Shown piece by piece: positions 49,543 to 57,932 of a stretch of 64,000 bases of DNA. The stretch spans positions 1 through 64,000 of the forward strand of contig JAQUOU010000001.1 of NCBI GenBank assembly GCA_028716975.1. The letters run 5' to 3'. The position numbers were made by a program, and so were the translations under genes. The stretch's first letter is position 1. Every line of letters begins with the position of its first letter. The notes under the pieces were generated by a model. The model did not search any database. It was not told the origin of the DNA and saw nothing but the letters and a program-made list of their open reading frames with translations. This DNA is from Methylobacter sp. GTDB lineage: Bacteria; Pseudomonadota; Gammaproteobacteria; Methylococcales; Methylomonadaceae.

Positions 49543-51486
49543 ATGGATAAGCCCGAGAATAGCATTTTTAAAATTTTATTGACCTTGCTGAGATATGCCT
49601 ATAACTATTTGAAAAACTTATTGATGGCGGGGCTGGGTTATTTCTCAAAACCGGAATCCAAGATTGAGCTTAATAAACCCATGGATGAACAGCCTGCTAA
49701 TTCCAGAAGAAAAGGGTTTATTTATTTTGGCCTCATAGTAATCCTGACACTGTTTTGGCTTAATAGCGCGCGGGAAATCCAACAGGATGAGATTCCCTAC
49801 AGCCAGTTTCTCGATTATGTAAAGGATGCAAAAATTGATAAGGCAGTAGTAACTGAACACTTTATTACTGGTGTTATTAAATCTGACGACCCCAAGACCC
49901 CCGCTAAACGCTTCGTGACGGTTCCTTTATGGCAGCCTGATCTTGCCAAAATGCTGGAGCAGAATAAAGTTGAATTTGTGGTGAGAAGCGGAGAAAACTG
50001 GCTCACTAATATTTTTTTCAACTGGGTTATTCCTCTTTTAATATTTGTATTCATAGGCTCGTGGATTATGCGCCGCACCACGGCCGGGGCGCAGTCCTTT
50101 CTCAATTTAGGTAATAAAATCCATATACACCAGGATACGCAACCCAAAATCACCTTTAAAGACGTTGCCGGCGCTGAAGATGCCAAACAGGAGCTTAAAG
50201 AATCGATTGATTTTTTAAAAATGCCGGAAAAATTTCAAAAGCTGGGCGGACGCATGCCTAAAGGGGTTTTGCTGGTAGGCGCTCCTGGAACCGGAAAGAC
50301 ATTGCTCGCGCGTGCGGTTTCCGGTGAAGCGCAAGTGCCTTTTTTTAATATCAGCGGCTCGGAATTTATCGAGCTGTTTGTCGGTGTGGGCGCAGCCCGG
50401 GTTAGGGAGCTTTTTCTGCAAGCGCGGAATAAAGCGCCTTGCATCATATTCATTGATGAACTGGATGCGATTGGACGCTCTCGCGGCGGACCCGTAATGA
50501 TGGGCGGCCATGATGAGCGGGAACAGACCCTGAATCAACTACTGACCGAAATGGATGGGTTTGATACTTCGGTCGGCGTTGTCGTTATGGCAGCGACCAA
50601 TCGCCCGGAAGTCCTGGATAAAGCGTTGTTGCGCGCCGGGCGGTTTGATCGTCAGATTGTGATTGATAAACCCGATTTACATGATCGTATCGAGATTCTT
50701 AAACTGCACACCAAATCGATAACATTGGCTCAGGACATTGACGTATCAGTAATCGCCAAACGCACGCCGGGGCTGGTCGGCGCCGATCTTGCCAATATAG
50801 CCAATGAAGCCGCGATTATGGCGACACGGTTCGGACACAGCAGCGTTACAATGGCGGATTTTGAAGCGGCAATTGATCGAATACTTGCCGGGCCGGAAAA
50901 GAAAAACCGGGTTTTAAATCCGGAAGAAAAACGCCGGGTCGCTTACCATGAGGCGGGACATGCTCTGGTTGCCGAGCATGTGCCAACGGGTCAGCCAGTG
51001 CATAAAATCTCAATTATTCCCCGGGGCGTATCAGCGCTGGGCTTTACTTTGCAACTGCCGGTAGAGGAAAGGTTCCTGTCTACAGAAGATGAACTAAAAG
51101 ATCAAATAACCATTTTACTCGGCGGGAGGAATGCGGAAGAAATTGCCCTGGGCAGCATTTCAACCGGCGCCCAGAATGACTTGGAAAAAGCCAGTGAGAT
51201 TGCGCGTAATATGGTTTGCAGTTTGGGCATGAGCAAAAAATTGGGCTCCTTGACATATGGCAAACGCCAGCATATGCAATTTTTGGAAACAGAATTATCA
51301 GAATATCGCAATTACAGCGATGAGACGGCCCGCATCATTGATACGGAAGTAATAAACCTTATAATGGAAGGCGAAACCCGCGCCCGTAAGATTCTCAGCG
51401 ACAATAGGGAAGCGCTGGATAAACTGGCGAACTTATTAAAGGAGAAAGAGGTGATTAGCAGAGAGGAAATGTTGGCCTTACTTTGA
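49543..51486 (+). CDS. ftsH: FtsH-family ATP-dependent zinc metalloprotease, variant N-terminus
   Basis: 647 residues. Membrane helices at about 58-75 ([18 protein letters not shown]) and 160-180 bracket the periplasmic FtsH extracellular domain. The AAA core has [20 protein letters not shown] and the SRH ([20 protein letters not shown]). The protease site is HEAGH at 469-473 with a third ligand in [10 protein letters not shown]. It degrades damaged membrane proteins. Unlike the housekeeping form, about 55 residues precede the first helix, including an amphipathic stretch ([20 protein letters not shown]). This and its place after stress genes suggest an accessory FtsH rather than the essential copy. 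Confidence 0.94.
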   Translation: MDKPENSIFKILLTLLRYAYNYLKNLLMAGLGYFSKPESKIELNKPMDEQPANSRRKGFIYFGLIVILTLFWLNSAREIQQDEIPYSQFLDYVKDAKIDKAVVTEHFITGVIKSDDPKTPAKRFVTVPLWQPDLAKMLEQNKVEFVVRSGENWLTNIFFNWVIPLLIFVFIGSWIMRRTTAGAQSFLNLGNKIHIHQDTQPKITFKDVAGAEDAKQELKESIDFLKMPEKFQKLGGRMPKGVLLVGAPGTGKTLLARAVSGEAQVPFFNISGSEFIELFVGVGAARVRELFLQARNKAPCIIFIDELDAIGRSRGGPVMMGGHDEREQTLNQLLTEMDGFDTSVGVVVMAATNRPEVLDKALLRAGRFDRQIVIDKPDLHDRIEILKLHTKSITLAQDIDVSVIAKRTPGLVGADLANIANEAAIMATRFGHSSVTMADFEAAIDRILAGPEKKNRVLNPEEKRRVAYHEAGHALVAEHVPTGQPVHKISIIPRGVSALGFTLQLPVEERFLSTEDELKDQITILLGGRNAEEIALGSISTGAQNDLEKASEIARNMVCSLGMSKKLGSLTYGKRQHMQFLETELSEYRNYSDETARIIDTEVINLIMEGETRARKILSDNREALDKLANLLKEKEVISREEMLALL

Positions 51487-51572
51487 AGGGCATCCAACGG
51501 AAAATCAATGCGGACTGGTTATTTACCCGGTTACGCTAGCCAGACCGTGAAAGCATTTGAATGTTATATCAC

Positions 51573-51660
51573 TTAAGGGAGCCTCTAAAAATTGCACTTC
51601 GACAAGGCTCTCCTGAGCATAGCCGAAGCATGAACGGATAATTTTTAGAGGTTCCCTTAA
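51573..51660. repeat. 88-bp element with 21-bp inverted ends
   Basis: 51573-51593 (TTAAGGGAGCCTCTAAAAA..) and 51640-51660 are inverted copies with one mismatch. Between them lies one CTTCGACAAGGCTCTCCTGA unit. Solo ends of the same type (TTTTTAGAGGTTCCCT) occur near 10710 and 23230. Confidence 0.85.
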
Positions 51661-51827
51661 AAAAATAACTGCGAGGCACATCAAGGACACGAATTCTCCT
51701 GGCGGTATTATTCCGGCGTGGATGGCCGGGGTCTGGTTTACAGGGATGTAAACTCAGCGATGATGGAGCGGTGACTCACATCCCTGTATTCTGGATTTTT
51801 CACCGCCTTCTTATTCGCTCAATAATT

Positions 51828-52502
51828 TTATAATAACCCATGCTCGGCAAAGGAATAAGGAGGGCCGTCACCGATAATAAAATGATCCAGTACGCGGATA
51901 TCAAACAAAGCTAAAGCCTGTTTGAGTTTTTCGGTGATTTGTTTATCGGCCTGGCTGGGTTCGGAAATACCGGAAGGGTGGTTGTGGGCAAAGATAACCG
52001 CCGCGGCATTATGATTGAGAGCCTGTTTGACGACTTCCCTGGGATAAACGCTGGCGCCGTCTATGGTGCCCCTGAACAATTCATCAAGCTGGATGACCCT
52101 ATGTTGATTGTCCAAAAATAAACACGCAAAAACTTCGTAGCTGTAACCCCGCAACTGGGCGCTGAGATAGGCGCGGGTTGCTTCCGGGCTGGTCAGCGCA
52201 TCGCCGCGCTTGAGCACTTCCTTAAAATGGCGCCGGGCCATTTCCAGTACCGCCTGAAGTTGTGCATATTTGGCGTTACCCAAGCCATTGCCTCGGCAAA
52301 AGTGCTGTTGGTCAGCATTCAACAAAGCTTTCAAGGAGCCGAAATCCGACAATAAATCACGGGCCAAATCCACCGCCGATTTACCCGGCGTGCCGGTTCG
52401 GAGAAAAATAGCCAGGAGTTCCGCATCGGTTAAAGCGGTTGAGCCCCGTTGCAGCAGTTTTTCTCTGGGCCGGTCTTCGGCGGGCCAATCTTTAATAGCC
52501 AT
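51828..52502 (-). CDS. radC: RadC-family JAB/MPN domain protein
   Basis: 224 residues from [17 protein letters not shown], the usual RadC start; an ATG two codons upstream is possible. A helix-hairpin-helix-like N-terminal part ([30 protein letters not shown]) is followed by the JAMM domain with [15 protein letters not shown] and the metal motif [15 protein letters not shown]. The function is unsettled despite the name. It is divergent from coaBC, a conserved neighbour. Confidence 0.93.
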   Translation of the reverse strand: MAIKDWPAEDRPREKLLQRGSTALTDAELLAIFLRTGTPGKSAVDLARDLLSDFGSLKALLNADQQHFCRGNGLGNAKYAQLQAVLEMARRHFKEVLKRGDALTSPEATRAYLSAQLRGYSYEVFACLFLDNQHRVIQLDELFRGTIDGASVYPREVVKQALNHNAAAVIFAHNHPSGISEPSQADKQITEKLKQALALFDIRVLDHFIIGDGPPYSFAEHGLL

Positions 52503-52603
52503 ATTCATGACCTGAAATCGATTAAAATTTAAGCATAGAAGAGTTGTTCCAAACTTGCCATAATATTGTTTTTACATAGTTTTTCCTGGACATTATTATT
52601 AAA

Positions 52604-53809
52604 ATGAATATTTTATTGGCTGTCAGCGGCGGCATTGCCGCGTACAAGTCAGCTGAATTAGTGAGGCTATTGCGAAAACGAGGCGCTGATGTGAGGGTTG
52701 TGATGACCCGGTCTGCCAGAGAGTTTGTGGCTCCGCTGACCTTTCAGGCGCTTTCCGGAAGTCCGGTGCATACTGAATTGCTTGATGCGGATGAAGAAAA
52801 TGCAATGGGTCATATCAATCTGGCGCGTTGGGCGGATGTGTTGATTATCGCTCCGGCAACGGCGAATAGTATTGCAAAATGCAGCCACGGCTTGGCAGAC
52901 GACTTGTTATCGACGCTCTACCTGGCTGCTACTTGTCCGGTTTACATAGCGCCTGCCATGAATCAGGCCATGTGGAATAAAGCGGTAACACAGGAAAATA
53001 TCCAGAAACTCAAAAGCCACGGCGTTACTGTTATCGGTCCGGCACAGGGCGATCAGGCTTGCGGCGAAACCGGTTTCGGCAGAATGTCGGAGCCTTTGGA
53101 AATTTGTGAACGATTACTAGCCGAACCCCTAGTACGGCGCCTGCAAGGGCTGAAAGTATTAATCAGCGCCGGGCCAACGCGCGAACCTTTGGATTCGGTA
53201 AGGTACATCACTAATCGCAGTTCCGGAAAAATGGGTTACGCGCTTGCCGATGCCGCATTGAAAGCCGGTGCGCAGGTAACGCTGGTGAGCGGCCCGGTGC
53301 AGCTGGCAGCGCCCGTTAATATTGAAGTTATTCGAGTGGAAACCGCGTCGCAAATGTATGCCGCGATTATTTCCAGAGCTCCGGAACATGATATTTACAT
53401 CGGCGCGGCGGCTGTTGCGGATTACAGCCCGGTAGTCATGCAATCGGAGAAAATAAAAAAACAGGCGGAGCAGATAACGCTGACATTGCAAAAAACCAGG
53501 GATATTCTGGCAGAGGTCGCACAGTTGGAACATCGGCCGTTTACTGTTGGATTTGCTGCCGAAACCCATGACCTGGAACGCTATGCGCAAGATAAACTGG
53601 CGCGAAAAAAACCGGATATGATTGCTGCAAACTGGGTGGGCGGTGATCAGGGCGGCTTTGACAGTGACCAAAATGCACTGCAGGTTTTCTGGAAAAACGG
53701 CCAAAAAACCTTGGCAATGACAGGCAAAAATCAGTTGGCAGCGCAGCTAATCAGCTTAATCGCAGAGAGATTGAGTGAAAAACCAGTGCTTAAAAAGCCG
53801 TTGGGTTAA
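52604..53809 (+). CDS. coaBC: Phosphopantothenoylcysteine decarboxylase / synthase
   Basis: 401 residues. The N-terminal flavin-dependent decarboxylase (CoaC, 1-180) begins ILLAVSGGIAAYKSAELVRLL and has MGHINLARWADVLIIAPATANS with the catalytic His, plus the PAMNQAMW motif. The C-terminal CTP-dependent synthase (CoaB) has VLISAGPTREPLDSVRYITNRSSGKMG and AAVADYSP. Both steps belong to coenzyme A synthesis. In many gammaproteobacteria dut follows directly; here 3.6 kb of repeats and a damaged gene group intervene. Confidence 0.95.
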   Translation: MNILLAVSGGIAAYKSAELVRLLRKRGADVRVVMTRSAREFVAPLTFQALSGSPVHTELLDADEENAMGHINLARWADVLIIAPATANSIAKCSHGLADDLLSTLYLAATCPVYIAPAMNQAMWNKAVTQENIQKLKSHGVTVIGPAQGDQACGETGFGRMSEPLEICERLLAEPLVRRLQGLKVLISAGPTREPLDSVRYITNRSSGKMGYALADAALKAGAQVTLVSGPVQLAAPVNIEVIRVETASQMYAAIISRAPEHDIYIGAAAVADYSPVVMQSEKIKKQAEQITLTLQKTRDILAEVAQLEHRPFTVGFAAETHDLERYAQDKLARKKPDMIAANWVGGDQGGFDSDQNALQVFWKNGQKTLAMTGKNQLAAQLISLIAERLSEKPVLKKPLG

Positions 53810-53867
53810 ATGATTAACAGCCTCTATGAGAGCGACATAAAACGCAAGCGGGAACGTATTACATGCT

Positions 53868-54090
53868 GGGGAAGCGCTGAACAAATCGATGTCGCTCATG
53901 GTTCGACAGGCTCACCACGAACGGAATCAACACCGCTCTCCTGAGTGCAATCGAAGGGCTCACCACGAACGGCATAGACAAGGGCTCACTGCGAACGGAA
54001 TCGACATAAACCGTTCGCCCTGAGTTTGTCGAAGGGTGGACGGTTAAGCCGTACAGGGTTCGACAGGCTCACCACGAACGGCTTAACCTC
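53868..54090. repeat. Repeat array after coaBC
   Basis: Begins GGGGAAGCGCTGAACAAATC, the same end as the element at 19768, then GTTCGACAGGCTCACCACGA, CTCTCCTGAG and CGTTCGCCCTGAG units in alternating orientation to about 54090. A matching right terminal repeat was not found, so the right edge may be lost. Confidence 0.65.
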
Positions 54091-54153
54091 AGACTGTCCC
54101 AGCTTAAGTTGGCAGCCGAAAAAAACTTTTTTGGGCAACTCTACCCCAAAATA

Positions 54154-54618
54154 ATGCTCCTGCTCATTCTGCTTTTCGGTATAGAGATGAGTTTTGGCGA
54201 CGAACCAACAGTGACCATCAAAAAAACCGACCGCTGCCCGGTATGCGGCATGTTTGTCTATAAATACCCGAAATGGGTAGCCCAAATCATCTATAAGGAT
54301 GGTTCGTACTATTTCTACGACGGCGCCAAGGATATGTTCAAACATATCTTCGATACGGCGAAATATACACCCGGAAAAACGGCGGAAGCTATCAAGGCTA
54401 TTTATGTTACGGACTATTACGAAGTGGAGTTGGTTGACGCCAAATCAGCTTTTTTTGTGATCGGTTCCGATGTGCTGGGCCCTATGGGCCATGAGCTATT
54501 GCCTTTTAAGGATCAGGAATCGGCACAGGAATTCCTGGAAGATCATAAAGGCAAATCCATTATCCGTTTTCAGGATGTGACCCCCGCCATTATTGAATCG
54601 CTGGATCACCGGACATGA
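54154..54618 (+). CDS. NosL-family periplasmic metal-binding protein
   Basis: 154 residues from the ATG at 54154; a TTG at 54109 would lengthen the N-terminus. A short signal peptide (MLLLILLFGIEMSFG) precedes the NosL domain with DRCPVCGMFVYKYPKWVAQIIYKDG and YEVELVDAKSAFFVIGSDVLGPMG. NosL binds Cu(I) through a conserved Cys/Met site and helps copper-centre assembly. No nitrous oxide reductase gene is present, so a general copper-handling role is more likely. Its stop overlaps the next start (ATGA), so it is coupled to the thioredoxin-like gene. Confidence 0.87.
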   Translation: MLLLILLFGIEMSFGDEPTVTIKKTDRCPVCGMFVYKYPKWVAQIIYKDGSYYFYDGAKDMFKHIFDTAKYTPGKTAEAIKAIYVTDYYEVELVDAKSAFFVIGSDVLGPMGHELLPFKDQESAQEFLEDHKGKSIIRFQDVTPAIIESLDHRT

Positions 54619-55151
54619 AAACTATCAGGTATTTGAAACTGCTGTTACTCAGCTTGCTGATCGCGGCGACGCTCAATGGATGCAATAAACGAGGCGGATT
54701 ACAAATAGGTGATGCCATTCTTGATGTCACCTTAACCGACTTTCAGGGGCACTCTGTGACATTAGCCCAGGACATCAAAGGTAAGGTCTCTCTGGTACGT
54801 TTTTAGTCTCTGGATTGTTGTTTCTGCGATAAAGAGATTCTTATGTCGCTGGACTCACTTCATCAAAAACACAAAGACAAGGGTTTCATGCCGGTGGCGA
54901 TCAATGAAGGACGTGTCGTCAAAACCGATGAGCGGCTTAAAAAGTTTGAACATCTGAGTTACCCCATGCTGGTTGATGAACATGGACTGGCCGCCAAAAA
55001 ATTCGGTGTTATCGGTTTGCCGACGACTTTAGTCATCGATGAGCAAGGAATAGTGCGAGACAAAATTACCGGGGAAGCATGCATTGAAGAAGTTGAAAAG
55101 CGCTTTACAACCCTCTTATACAAAGGAATTTTTTATGAAAACGGTCATTAA
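54615..55151 (+). pseudogene. TlpA/ResA-like lipoprotein with in-frame amber codon
   Basis: One frame of 178 codons is interrupted only by TAG at 54804-54806, exactly where the family has Trp: ...KVSLVRF-stop-SLDCCFCDKEI. A TGG to TAG change explains it. Before the stop are a lipoprotein signal with lipobox LNGC and the beginning of the thioredoxin-like fold (DAILDVTLTDFQGHSVTL). After it come the CCFC active-site region, GFMPVAINEGR and FGVIGLPTTLVIDEQG. It would have been a membrane-anchored periplasmic thiol reductant. A sequencing error, a recent mutation or suppression are all possible. Confidence 0.85.
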
Positions 55152-56532
55152 AATAGCGTTTATGCTGGCGGTATTCCAGTTGGCATTGATGTCGTTCCAG
55201 GTATCGGCCGAGGAGACGCACAAACGTGAAAGTTGCCGTGTTTGTGGCATGTATATCGATCAATATCAAAAGAGCGCCGCCGAACTGGTTTTCAAGGACG
55301 GCCAGAAGGAGTATGCCTGTGGTGTCGCCTGCATGCTGCGTGAAGTCGAAGATGCAGAGGGCATATCCGCATTCCAATCGGTAAAAGTGCATGACTGGGT
55401 CTCGGGCGAGTTGGTGGATGCGGAAATCGCGACGTATGTCATTGGTAGCGAAGTGATTCCGGACATGGTTCCTAATTTACATCGCTTTCGCCAAGCGCGA
55501 TGAAGCCGAAGCTTTTGCAGCCAAAGAAGGCGGCGAGGTGATCGATTTCAATATTGCTTATGATGACATTTCGCCTGTGGGCACGACCGCACCGTTTCGC
55601 ATCCGCACAGCGGTAACACCGGGCAAGGGTTCATTCAGCGCCGGCATAGTCTATGGTTATGCTCAAAAAGACAATCTTAAGATCGGCTCCAACGGTGCGG
55701 ATCCGGATAGTTTCATCCATAGTAACCCGGCTCAGCCGAGAGCTCCGAAAGAAATGCAGGCACAGCAACAATCCGTTACGTTAAATTACTCGCCCACTGA
55801 CCGCATCGCGCTGTTCATGAACGTGCCCTGGTTTGAAAGAAGATTGACAACCCTGACGCAACCTATCTCGGGAAGGTTCGGAGAAACGGTCGATAACACC
55901 AATGGACTCGGTGACATTGGCATTGAAGGGCGTTATAACTTATGGCGCGGCACCCGCTGGGATAAGTTCGCCACCGTTCTGCTCGGCACCAGCTTGCCCA
56001 GCGGCCATTTCAATGGTAATCGGGCTGCGACCGGCGCTCTCCAGGCTGCGGGACTTCAACTGGGCAAAGGCGCCGCGACCTTCACGGGCGGGTTGCTCTA
56101 TTCTCAGCGCTGGAAGGATTTCTGGTTACACACCACAGCCCTCTATAATGTCAACCCGAAAAATGACGACAACTTTGCCTTCGGTGACGTTGCTACAGCC
56201 GGCTTGGCCTTACACTATACGCCAAACTACAACTGGATGGTCGGTATCGAAATGGATGCCGGCTACACGGAGAAAAATACAGGCCGGGCATCAAGGTCGG
56301 CAATAGCGGAGGCACTGTCACCAATCTGGCGTTTGTCTCCGACTACCGGTTTCTCAATGCCCTGGGCGGTAATTTCAAATTGCGGGGATCGATCGGATTG
56401 CCGGTTTACGAGGATTTAAACTCCCAGATAGCCAGAAACGCCAGAGGACAGTTTGAGCAGGTTCAACTGGGTGATGGATACTTCGCGAATGTTTCCGTGG
56501 TCTGGACTTTCCGGGCCGCTCCGGATTATTGA
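55135..56532 (+). pseudogene. NosL domain fused to an outer-membrane beta-barrel, two frameshifts
   Basis: Starts MKTVIKIAFMLAVFQLALMSFQVSAEE (AAAGGAA before the ATG). The NosL domain (CRVCGMYIDQYQKS, VDAEIATYVIGSEVIPDMVP) loses frame at the T run 55476-55478; one base removed gives YIAFAKRDEAEAFAAKEGGEVIDF. The barrel follows without a break (GKGSFSAGIVYGYAQKD, RIALFMNVPWFERRL, GLGDIGIEGRYNLW, VLLGTSLPSGHFNGN). A second shift near 56283 is needed to reach the natural end (PGIKVGNSGGTV ... GLPVYEDLN ... VVWTFRAAPDY). The intact protein would have joined a copper-binding NosL to a porin-like barrel. Confidence 0.82.
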
Positions 56533-57257
56533 TTTTTTCCTTACGTAACGTGAATGAAAAACCTGATTATTCAATCCCCACTCCAACCATAAGTATCTAC
56601 ACAAGTCTTTTAGCTCCTTCTCCAGAGGGAGAAGGGTGGGACGAGGGGAATGTAAATGATTGATTTTAATCTCCCCACCCCAACCCTCTCCAGCGGGAGA
56701 GGGAGTAAGATGTTAAAGTTATTTCATGCATGTACCTAAAAACAGGTTCGACTGTGTTGCAGGCAGGCGAAACTGGTGTCCTGCTTTTTTAAGGAATGTC
56801 ATTGTAAATTAGTTGATATTTTAAGGCATCCATGAACCTCCCAAGAATTTGGTTTTAGCCGATTCAATCCCTTTGTCACCCAGTCAAGATGTGAAGCCTT
56901 AGCACGGAAAGTGGTGGGATTGCTTAATCAGATGGATACCTGTTTTGAAACGGGGCTATGTGGTCAAAAAGCGATACAAAGTTTATTGGGGTGCGAAAGC
57001 AAGCAATGAGATCAGATTGAATTAATTTGATTTAGTAACTACAGCTCGATAACGTGCGCCGATAAGATGTGCCGACGCCAGGAGGCACCTCTGTCGAGCC
57101 TGGTAGCCTGGTAGGGTGGGCACATTTTTGTGCCCACGCGGAACAATGCGGTGATGCTAAACGGTGGGCAAACGATAAAGCTATTTGTCCACCCTACCAA
57201 CGCTAGACACAAGGCGGTCAGGTTAGAGGTAAACAATATAATTCTGGAGAATAAAAA
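56533..57257. other. Intergenic region with hairpins and gene remnants
   Basis: Two GC-rich hairpins lie at 56614-56637 (CTCCTTCTCC / GGAGAAGGG) and 56685-56704 (CCCTCTCC-AGCG-GGAGAGGG). At about 56840-57000 a startless frame (EFGFSRFNPFVTQSRCEALA ...) reads like a protein remnant of unknown origin. A MITE-like repeat follows at 57110-57198. Confidence 0.5.
57110..57198. repeat. MITE-like element (GGTAGGGTGGGCA ends)
   Basis: GGTAGGGTGGGCA at 57110-57122 and TGTCCACCCTACC at 57186-57198 are inverted copies with one mismatch. A tight hairpin GTGGGCACA-TTTTT-GTGCCCAC lies at the left end. This type is widespread in bacteria. Confidence 0.75.
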
Positions 57258-57419
57258 GTGATTAAAGTCCGTACTATTAATGGTGGACATACCTGCGAAA
57301 CAGATGGAATGGTTAATACATTCGGATATGAAATTAGATCAGTATCGCCGCCAATTACCGGCGCGAACGATATCGTGATTACCCTGCTGCCATTGGCGAT
57401 TTATAAGAAGAATGAATAG
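57258..57419 (+). CDS. Possible small protein upstream of dut
   Basis: A 53-codon frame opening with GTG at 57258 (IKVRTINGGHTCETDGMVN ... ITGANDIVITLLPLAIYKK), with GGAGA six bases upstream and stop TAG at 57417. It ends 33 bases before dut. Composition is protein-like; no family recognised. Confidence 0.4.
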   Translation: MIKVRTINGGHTCETDGMVNTFGYEIRSVSPPITGANDIVITLLPLAIYKKNE

Positions 57420-57451
57420 GTTATACTATGCTTTTAAATTGAGGCCGGTAA

Positions 57452-57910
57452 ATGAAAAGATTAATCGAAACTAAAGTAGTCAATCCTTTACTTGAAAAAT
57501 ACGGCATGCCTGAATACAAGACGAAGGGCTCGGCAGGGGTTGATCTTGTTGCCTGTATTGAGGAAGCGATAGTCATTCGGGGGGGCGAAAATACACTTAT
57601 TGGGACTGGGTTAGCTGTGAATATTCAGGATCCCGGCCTGGTGGCGGTGGTTGCAAGCAGGAGTGGGCTTTGCCTGAACAGTCAAATGCGGGTAGGGCAG
57701 GGCTTGGGGATTATCGATTCAGACTATCATGGTGAAATAGGTGTTATTTTGCATAATGACGGAGCGAATGAATATGTTGTTCAGCCGGGAGAAAGAATTG
57801 CCCAGTTACTGTTTATGCCGGTCGTTCAAGTAGGGTTTAAAGTGGTTTCTGATTTTACTACTGTCACGGATAGGGGCATCGGTGGCTTTGGTCATACAGG
57901 TCGCCATTAA
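57452..57910 (+). CDS. dut: dUTP diphosphatase
   Basis: 152 residues, trimeric dUTPase type. All five motifs are visible: [28 protein letters not shown] (motif 2 normally has ASRSGL), [34 protein letters not shown] and the glycine-rich end [11 protein letters not shown]. It removes dUTP and supplies dUMP. It is followed 22 bases later by algC, the conserved gammaproteobacterial order. Confidence 0.95.
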   Translation: MKRLIETKVVNPLLEKYGMPEYKTKGSAGVDLVACIEEAIVIRGGENTLIGTGLAVNIQDPGLVAVVASRSGLCLNSQMRVGQGLGIIDSDYHGEIGVILHNDGANEYVVQPGERIAQLLFMPVVQVGFKVVSDFTTVTDRGIGGFGHTGRH

Positions 57911-57932
57911 TCTACTTTTCTGAGAGGCTAAG

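Noticed and set aside
54804-54806. TAG read as pyrrolysine
   Set aside because: The family residue here is Trp, explained by one TGG to TAG change; no pyl genes or insertion context are visible.
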